14,698 nt of DNA from Candidatus Aegiribacteria sp. (GTDB lineage Bacteria > Fermentibacterota > Fermentibacteria > Fermentibacterales > Fermentibacteraceae), in assembly GCA_021107345.1 (NCBI GenBank), contig JAIOSX010000114.1, positions 1-14,698 of the forward strand. The letters run 5' to 3'. Shown here one piece after another: positions 9,461 to 14,698 of the stretch. Each line of letters begins with the position of its first letter. Within the stretch, counting starts at the first letter, position 1. Both the position numbers and the translations under genes were made by a program. The notes beneath the pieces are model-generated. The model worked only from the letters and a program-made list of their open reading frames with translations. It was not told where the DNA came from and searched no databases.

Positions 9461-12412
9461 TTAATTACACCTGTAAGTCGAAGAAGTGTGGTACGTCCCC
9501 AATATTTGATTTATGCTGCCCACGACCTCTTTCATCCTGTACGGCTTTTGAATAAAACCAATCGCTTCAAAATCAGGTAATCTCTGTGAAATTTCCTGCT
9601 GATTGAAACCACTCGATAAAAGAACTGGAATTTCCGACTTGATTTCCCGCAGTTTGTGGAAGCATTCCACACCATTCATATGCGGCATCGTGTAATCGAG
9701 TAGAACACAATCAATTTCCCCCGAGCGTTTCTTGAAAATCTCAATAGCATTTCTTCCATCGGTCGCAGTTATCACGCTGAATCCCGAACGCTCGAGCATC
9801 TGTCCTGTTATACTTCTGATCATCTTATCGTCATCTACGAGCAGTATCGTTCCCGTTGCTGTAAATTTTGTTAATACGGATGCTTCCTCACGATGAGAAG
9901 CTTCTGTTTTTTCAGATTCCGGAAAATAGATTCCAATAGTGCTTCCTTTGTCGATCTCGGTATTGATCAGGATACTCCCCCGGTGTCCCCGCACAATTCC
10001 TATCAGGGCAGCCATTCCAAGACCGCGTCCGGTGAATTTGGTTGAAAAGAACGGATCGAATATCCTCTTCAGCGTTTCTTCGTTCATACCGCAACCGGAG
10101 TCGCTTACTTCAATGTATGCGTACACTCCTTCCTTCGGAAGTTCATCCAGTCCAACCCATGCCATGCTCTCTGTCGAATCAATGAATTCCCTGTTGCAGA
10201 ATTTCTTTCCGGTTGAAATAGTTATCGTTCCGCTTCGCTTTCCAATCGCTTCTGAGGCGTTCGTTACGAGATTCATTACAACCTGACGAAGCTGCGCAGC
10301 ATCACCTTCAATAGAGGGAAGAACCTCGGACAGATCGAATTTCAGAACTACATTCTTCGAGATAGAAATTTCAATAAGATGGATGATCTCACTGATAAGC
10401 TCATTCAGATCAATGCTTTCAACAACGAATTTGCCCCTTCCGGAATACGCAAGCATCTGCTTTGAAAGGTCCGCAGCGTGTCTGGTGGAGGATACGACAT
10501 TGTTAATGTAATCTCTCTCCGGTGCGAGGGGAGAGAGGTTCTGCAGAGCAAGATCCGCATTGCCGAGAATACCCATCAGGATATTGTTGAAGTCGTGTGC
10601 TATTCCACCGGCGAGTATCCCCAGACTCTCAAGCTTCTGAGAATGAAGTATCTGCCGCTCAAGTTGAAGTTTTTCATTTTCCATCCGGACGCGCCAGGTA
10701 ATATCCTGAAATGTTCCGAAATACCTGAGAGGTTTCCATTCCCTGTCATATTCAATTCGTATCCTCTCATGCACATAAAGAACTTCTCCGTCCGGGCGCC
10801 GTATCCGGTACTCAGTATTCACAACCTCTTTATGCTCTTCAATAGCTTTCTGCACATCATCTGTGAATCTTTCATGATCTCCGGTATAGAATATTGAAGC
10901 CAGCAATTCATTTGTAACTGGCTGAGGTTCTAATCCAACTATCCTGAACATTTCCCTTGACCATGTTGATTCGTCCGTACTGATATCCCATATCCAGCTA
11001 CCTAGATGTGCCAGTTCCTGCGCTTCAGTAAGGAAGTTTTCGCTGGCTCGAAGAGCCAGAATTATATTCTCCCGCTCCGACTCAAGCTTTTTCTCATGAG
11101 TTACGTCCCGTGCACTTCCTACAATACCGATCATTCTGCCGTCTTCATCCCGGATCGGAGCTTTGTGAACATCAAGGTAAAGGAACTCACCCCTGACATT
11201 ACCGAACTCGTCGAATTGCTCTGCCTCCCCGGATTCAAGAACTACCGCATCGGAATTAACGCATATTTCACCTAATGTGTGCCAATCCGGATCATCAGGA
11301 TGGGATAGATTTTCACGCTCAACGAAAAATATGCTTTTCTTTCCAACAGGTTCATACACATCATCAGAATTGAGCATTTTACCGCATGCTGCCTTGTTTA
11401 CAAATATTATCCTGCCCTCCATGTCCTTTGCCCAGAGGAGATCGGACATATTATCAGCGAGAAGTCGGAACAGGCTGGAGTTTCTTCTGTATTTCTCCTC
11501 ACTTATTCTGAGAGATGTTTCAGATTGAACGCGCCTGGTAATATCCCTGAGTGCCATGAATTCCGCCTGACGCCCATGGTAATCTATCAACTTACATTGA
11601 ATCTCGGCCGGGAATGTGGTTCCATCCTTCCGCAATGCAGTCACAGTGTATGATTTTTCATTGTAGAAAAGCAAGTTGTTCATAACCTTTTCTCTATCCT
11701 CAGGCACTATCCATTCCGTTCCATATCTGCCCAGTGCTTCTTCTTCGGTATACCCGAACATTTTCTCCGCGGTAAGATTCTGGCCGATACAGATGCCTTT
11801 TTCATGTATGAATATTGCCTCAAAAGATGCATCAGACAGCACTTGAAGCTGTTTCTCATAGTTTTTCCGCTCAAGAGCTGAACCTATACTGGCCGCAGTA
11901 GCTCTCAGCAGGGCTATATCAGTTTCGCTCCATGCATCTTTCGACTCGCACCAGTCAAATCCTATGAATCCCCACAATCCGGTATTAAGTATGATTGGAA
12001 TCACAATGATCGAGATAATATCCAGAGATTCAAGCATATCTTTTTCCGATTCAGGAAAATCCTTAACATTCCCGCATATGATATTATCCTTTGAAAGTTC
12101 CTCTATCCACCTTTCATAACCTGCTTTTGATAACGGGATGTCCTGTAATCCAGGATTCTCTATCTGTGGAGTAATCCCATCGTTAACCCATTCGAACCTC
12201 CGGGATGTGCATTTTGTTCCGTCAATCGTATGGTTCTCGAAAATGTACACCCGGGAAACTCCGGCGGTTTCCCCGAGATTTCTGAGGATAGAATCCATGA
12301 TTTCATCTGGATCGGACACGGAGAGAAGGAGCCGTGCACTCTCAGCAATGGATTCAAGGAAACAGGCACTCCTTGAAACCGAAGAATCCCTGTGTTTGTC
12401 AGTATTGTTCAT
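9461..12412 (-). CDS. Hybrid sensor histidine kinase: GAF, three PAS, HisKA, HATPase, receiver
   Basis: A soluble phosphorelay sensor with no membrane helix, so it should sense an internal signal. Order by eye: GAF (about 18-182), PAS1 (188-300, ending ALRDITRRV), PAS2 (308-445, ending GSARDVTHEKK), PAS3 (455-580, RRPDGEVLYVHERI then FGTFQDITWRV), HisKA with phosphorylated H606 in GGIAHDFNN, HATPase with N box NLVTNASEAI (714-723), DSGCGM (771-776) and GRGLGM (795-800), then a receiver with acidic pair D860-D861, phosphoacceptor D906 and K956 in QKPY. The HDFNN H-box is typical of PAS-rich hybrid kinases. All catalytic residues are present. The ATG at 12412 follows GAGG with 6 bases spacing. 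No response regulator, HPt protein or obvious target lies beside it, so it is an orphan here and its output must be encoded elsewhere. Confidence 0.95.
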   Translation of the reverse strand: MNNTDKHRDSSVSRSACFLESIAESARLLLSVSDPDEIMDSILRNLGETAGVSRVYIFENHTIDGTKCTSRRFEWVNDGITPQIENPGLQDIPLSKAGYERWIEELSKDNIICGNVKDFPESEKDMLESLDIISIIVIPIILNTGLWGFIGFDWCESKDAWSETDIALLRATAASIGSALERKNYEKQLQVLSDASFEAIFIHEKGICIGQNLTAEKMFGYTEEEALGRYGTEWIVPEDREKVMNNLLFYNEKSYTVTALRKDGTTFPAEIQCKLIDYHGRQAEFMALRDITRRVQSETSLRISEEKYRRNSSLFRLLADNMSDLLWAKDMEGRIIFVNKAACGKMLNSDDVYEPVGKKSIFFVERENLSHPDDPDWHTLGEICVNSDAVVLESGEAEQFDEFGNVRGEFLYLDVHKAPIRDEDGRMIGIVGSARDVTHEKKLESERENIILALRASENFLTEAQELAHLGSWIWDISTDESTWSREMFRIVGLEPQPVTNELLASIFYTGDHERFTDDVQKAIEEHKEVVNTEYRIRRPDGEVLYVHERIRIEYDREWKPLRYFGTFQDITWRVRMENEKLQLERQILHSQKLESLGILAGGIAHDFNNILMGILGNADLALQNLSPLAPERDYINNVVSSTRHAADLSKQMLAYSGRGKFVVESIDLNELISEIIHLIEISISKNVVLKFDLSEVLPSIEGDAAQLRQVVMNLVTNASEAIGKRSGTITISTGKKFCNREFIDSTESMAWVGLDELPKEGVYAYIEVSDSGCGMNEETLKRIFDPFFSTKFTGRGLGMAALIGIVRGHRGSILINTEIDKGSTIGIYFPESEKTEASHREEASVLTKFTATGTILLVDDDKMIRSITGQMLERSGFSVITATDGRNAIEIFKKRSGEIDCVLLDYTMPHMNGVECFHKLREIKSEIPVLLSSGFNQQEISQRLPDFEAIGFIQKPYRMKEVVGSINQILGTYHTSSTYRCN

Positions 12413-12474
12413 CTGTCACCTCATCAAACAGAGTATACCGGAACAGCACCGGATGCCTGTTACAATCTAAGCTT

Positions 12475-12504
12475 AGAATAACAAATGTTGAAGGATCGAG
12501 TCAA
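12475..12504 (-). promoter_or_regulatory. Candidate promoter for the hybrid histidine kinase
   Basis: On the minus strand TTGACT (12504-12499) and TATTCT (12480-12475) are 18 bases apart, about 63 bases before the kinase ATG at 12412. The -35 is strong and the -10 moderate. No repeat-type operator was seen around it. Consensus-based inference. Confidence 0.4.
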
Positions 12505-12534
12505 GTTGTTTGATTACTATATGTATTCAGAAAT

Positions 12535-12825
12535 TCATATGTCGGAATACAGGTGCGTATCAAATACTGTCAGTCCGCTGAGTTGAGCGGTGATACCGGG
12601 AAGATTCCAGGCACCCAGAAGAACACCGGTCTGATCAAAGGCGCAGGCTGCACCATAAGTCGCGTATTCTGCACCGTAAGCTTCCCATACGTAAGTACCA
12701 TCGAAATCCATTCCTCTGCCGTCAGAATTATACGGATTGGCATAGATACCCCATACTGAACCATCGAAAAAATAAATATCATTCTTACCAAATTTATTTA
12801 TACAACAATCGATACCAGTATGCAA
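12535..12825 (-). pseudogene. Truncated fragment of a repeat-type secreted protein
   Basis: This reading frame has protein-like composition but no proper beginning. The nominal start is a TTG (12825) with no Shine-Dalgarno, and the frame is open only to a TAA about 45 bases further upstream, with no ATG. The 96 residues are rich in Gly, Tyr, Asp and Trp, with repeat-like pieces IYFFDGSVWGIY, GMDFDGTYVWEAYG, ACAFDQTGVLLGAW and LSGLTVFDTHLYSDI. These recall blades of secreted beta-propeller-type proteins ('DGTYLWV' style), but no signal peptide is present. The plus-strand promoter and gene at 12842-13536 replace whatever lay upstream. I read it as the C-terminal remnant of a larger exported protein. 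A short real gene, or no gene at all, remains possible. Confidence 0.4.
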
Positions 12826-12841
12826 ACTACCTGCATCAAAT

Positions 12842-12870
12842 TTGACTGCGTCCCCGCTAACCTGTATTAA
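12842..12870 (+). promoter_or_regulatory. Candidate promoter for the small secreted protein gene
   Basis: TTGACT (12842-12847) and TATTAA (12865-12870) are 17 bases apart, the ideal spacing, and end 30 bases before the ATG at 12901. Transcription would start near 12877, giving a short leader. The ribosome site is weak (AAAGAG, 6 bases before ATG). Confidence 0.5.
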
Positions 12871-12900
12871 TTAAAGCATACAATACAGAAAAGAGTACAT

Positions 12901-13536
12901 ATGAAATACATAGCAATAATCCTTGCTTTTGCAGTCACTTCTGCCTTCGGGATAGAATGTCTGCCTCTTGAAAACACACCGTCAGGAGGACAGGGCACAG
13001 ACGATCTTCTGCAGTACGATGATGGAACACCTTTCTGGATCATATCCGGTTATTCATTATACATAACCTGGTTCGATATCGAGGATTTCTACCCAGGCGC
13101 GCTGAATTTTGAATGCGATCATACTGAATGGTGGTTCTACCATGACGCTTCTACACCATGGGATACTGATAAGATTCAAACAGAACTCTGGACCTGGGTC
13201 GACATGCCCGTAACCATGCTAAACACTACTACTATAACTGCACTGCACTTCTCTCCGGTTCTGGTTAACTATCCTACTCCCATATCAACCACTGCGAATT
13301 TCTGTATGATTGCAAACACTACCGTCTACTCCGCCGAGGGAGTCCCTTCTGTTATCTTCGATGAGTCCGGTAATTTCACAGGAGAACCTCATAGTTTCTT
13401 CGGCAGGAGCCGGACTCAAATGTATTCAGCGCAATCAGGAAGGGATGATATTGATGCATTCTTCAGGGCCGAAGGTAATCCAATGAATGCACTGGAAAAC
13501 AATAGCTGGGGAGCTATCAAGTATCTATTCAGATAA
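12901..13536 (+). CDS. Small secreted protein of uncultured-phylum type, function unknown
   Basis: The 211-residue product has a clear signal peptide with likely cleavage after AFG (about residue 17). The mature part opens LPLENTPSGGQGTDDLLQYD (21-40) and is rich in Trp, Tyr, Phe, Asn and Thr: WFDIEDFYPGALNFECDHTE, WWFYHDASTPWDTD, ELWTW. It ends AENxx-type NNSWGAIKYLFR. It lacks any catalytic motif and looks like a single beta-sandwich. The D-D-G-x-P-x-W opening recalls exported proteins I associate with candidate phyla near Fibrobacteres and Fermentibacterota, where similar domains often precede a sorting tail; no such tail is present here. A good promoter lies directly upstream. It converges on the ABC ATPase gene across a 95-base gap in which I see no terminator. 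Confidence 0.75.
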   Translation: MKYIAIILAFAVTSAFGIECLPLENTPSGGQGTDDLLQYDDGTPFWIISGYSLYITWFDIEDFYPGALNFECDHTEWWFYHDASTPWDTDKIQTELWTWVDMPVTMLNTTTITALHFSPVLVNYPTPISTTANFCMIANTTVYSAEGVPSVIFDESGNFTGEPHSFFGRSRTQMYSAQSGRDDIDAFFRAEGNPMNALENNSWGAIKYLFR

Positions 13537-13631
13537 TTGAAACAGAACAAATATCCTGTATGAATCGTCAGATTCTAATCCAGGTATCCGCATGTTATCG
13601 ATATAATGCCTGATGTTCGATGAAAAGTTGG

Positions 13632-14375
13632 CTACGTCCCTGAGAAGAAGCCTGCAACATCGGCGGGGCCTGTACCGGTTATTCTGAAGAATATCTCCTG
13701 CAGATCTTCCCCGCCGATCTGATCGGTTCTGAAAACCTTTATCAGCCGACCCTCATGTATGATACCGAGTCTGTCGCAAAAAGCCCGTGCCACTGGAAGA
13801 GTATGTGTTGAAAGTATGAGCGCCGCCCCTGAAGCTGCGGCGGCTCTGGCCATTCTGTTGAATGTTTCAGCGGTTGCGGGATCAAGCCCCACATGGGGTT
13901 CGTCTATTACATATAAAGCCGGGCGTGCTATGAAAGCCGCGGAGAGGACAACTCTCTGGATCATACCGTGGGAATACCCTTCGGCCCTGCTGTCAAGCCA
14001 CTCGCCCATGTCGAAAAGTTCCTCATGAAAGGCTATTCTCCTCTCCAGTTCATCAGGAGGGATATCTCTCATTCTACCCGTGAACCTGAGAAATTCTCTA
14101 CCGGACAGCCTGGGATATATGGTAGGTTCATCGGGTACATAGCCGATCAGAGCCCTTGCTCCCTCAGGGTCCTCTGACGTATCGATGGAATTAACCTCGA
14201 TACATCCCCGATCTGGTACTACAAGCCCCGGTATCATTTTCAAAGTCGTTGTCTTACCAGCACCGTTGGGGCCAAGGAGCCCGAATACTTCACCGGAAGG
14301 GATATCCAGGGAGAGATCTATAACAGCGTTCTTATCTCCGTAAGCTTTTGAGAGGTTTTTTATCTTCAGCATCAT
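13632..14375 (-). CDS. ABC transporter ATP-binding protein (ABC-2 type), no permease nearby
   Basis: A cytoplasmic ATPase subunit of 247 residues, probably of an ABC-2-type exporter. Walker A is GPNGAGKTT (35-43), the signature is YSHGM (134-138) in place of LSGGQ, Walker B is LYVIDEP (154-160) with catalytic E159, the D-loop is GLDP, and the switch is H191 in STHT. The Q-loop position reads GYVPDEP (79-84 region), so the usual Gln is replaced by an acidic residue, as in the 'PDEP' subgroup of these exporters. GAGG lies 7 bases before the first ATG (14375), favouring it over the ATG at 14372. The start overlaps the stop of the ftsY remnant in an ATGA. A membrane partner gene would normally follow downstream, but the next gene is an unrelated convergent one. 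The substrate cannot be told. Confidence 0.92.
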   Translation of the reverse strand: MMLKIKNLSKAYGDKNAVIDLSLDIPSGEVFGLLGPNGAGKTTTLKMIPGLVVPDRGCIEVNSIDTSEDPEGARALIGYVPDEPTIYPRLSGREFLRFTGRMRDIPPDELERRIAFHEELFDMGEWLDSRAEGYSHGMIQRVVLSAAFIARPALYVIDEPHVGLDPATAETFNRMARAAAASGAALILSTHTLPVARAFCDRLGIIHEGRLIKVFRTDQIGGEDLQEIFFRITGTGPADVAGFFSGT

Positions 14376-14602
14376 CCGTCCGCCTCATCCATACCAAGCA
14401 GCGCTCGAACGTAGGATTCAAGTTCAAAATCAAGAAGATCTTCGCTTCCCTCGCCCACACCTATGTATTTGACCGGTATGCTCAACCGGCTGGCCATTGC
14501 GAGTACAGCTGTCCCGAACCGACCAGCCCATATATCGAACTGCCTCGCTACCGCGGCCCTGAATATATCGTCACATGCCATAAGTACCTTTCTTCCTGAA
14601 CC
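14372..14602 (-). pseudogene. ftsY: Internally deleted remnant of the SRP receptor gene ftsY
   Basis: FtsY is the membrane-associated GTPase that receives signal recognition particle complexes. The frame joins two separate parts of its NG domain. Residues before and after the ATG at 14581 (RKVLMACDDIFRAAVARQ, then FDIWAGRFG) match the segment just after the P-loop, normally KVLLAAxDTFRAAAxxQ. Then, with no gap, VLAMASRLSIPVKYIGVGE and DLLDFELESYVRALLG match the extreme C-terminus; IGVGE points to FtsY over Ffh. The P-loop proper, DTAGR (G3) and TKLD (G4) motifs, roughly 100 or more residues, are missing. The join falls at 'GTA', a triplet shared by the two original sites (RxGTxV and DGTAKGG). 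Upstream the frame stays open to a TGA at 14665, without a start or N-terminal domain. It cannot be a working GTPase. The stop overlaps the ABC gene start. Confidence 0.72.
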
Positions 14603-14611
14603 TTTGTTAAT

Positions 14612-14642
14612 CCCCGTCCCCCCTCCGAGGGACGGGGCTTTT
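14612..14642 (+). terminator. Strong hairpin with T-run, oriented as a plus-strand terminator
   Basis: CCCCGTCCC (14612-14620) pairs perfectly with GGGACGGGG (14629-14637) around an 8-base loop, followed by CTTTT (14638-14642). This is a classic intrinsic terminator for plus-strand transcription. On the minus strand the hairpin is followed by ATTAAC, so it should not end minus-strand transcripts well. No plus-strand gene ends within 1 kb to its left. Confidence 0.75.
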
Positions 14643-14698
14643 AAACGACACTTCGTTAAGAATCAGCTCTCAACGTTAATGATAGTTATCTTTAATCC

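Noticed and set aside
14348..14599. Plus-strand open frame of 83 codons over the ftsY remnant
   Set aside because: It is antisense to conserved FtsY sequence and the ABC start, and has no Shine-Dalgarno or recognisable motif.

Overview
The window looks like chromosomal DNA from a Gram-negative, secretion-rich, mesophile-like bacterium of intermediate G+C, probably an uncultured lineage in or near the Fibrobacteres-Chlorobi-Bacteroidetes superphylum. The clues are a lipoprotein with a relaxed lipobox, several signal-peptide proteins of poorly known family, and a small secreted protein (12901-13536) whose 'QYDDGTP' style recalls proteins I associate with candidate phyla such as Fermentibacterota (hyd24-12). 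That taxonomic guess rests on memory and is weak. There is no phage, plasmid, CRISPR, tRNA or rRNA signal, and no gene-free stretch longer than about 210 bases.

Left third (1-5333, minus strand): a probable operon read right to left. It holds a 718-residue lipoprotein with a peptidase-M1-like layout but no zinc ligands, then a GH57 4-alpha-glucanotransferase, then the NAD-dependent DNA ligase LigA, which runs off the left edge. The GH57 gene is split by a -1 frameshift at a run of four C (minus strand, 2162-2165), so its two halves lie in different frames. Its stop overlaps the ligA start in an ATGA.

Middle (5492-9390): a multi-pass membrane protein of unknown family (+), a roughly 184-bp imperfect palindrome that also supplies that gene's last codons, a Sad-type succinate-semialdehyde dehydrogenase (-), a DUF2259-like secreted protein (+), and a glyoxalase-II-like metallo-beta-lactamase-fold hydrolase (-) whose 3' end overlaps its neighbour by 7 bp.

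Right third (9461-14698): a 983-residue hybrid sensor kinase (GAF, three PAS, HisKA, HATPase, receiver) with no partner gene beside it, a truncated fragment of a repeat-type secreted protein, the small secreted protein, and an ABC transporter ATPase without a permease. Upstream of the ATPase, overlapping its start in an ATGA, lies an internally deleted remnant of the SRP receptor gene ftsY. A strong hairpin terminator pointing the 'wrong' way (+) sits at the far right.

No clearly new multi-gene system is visible. The most notable items are the M1-like pseudoenzyme, the collapsed ftsY, the palindromic element and the frameshifted GH57 gene. Two breaks in otherwise well conserved genes within 15 kb mean that assembly error must be excluded before biological meaning is given to them.
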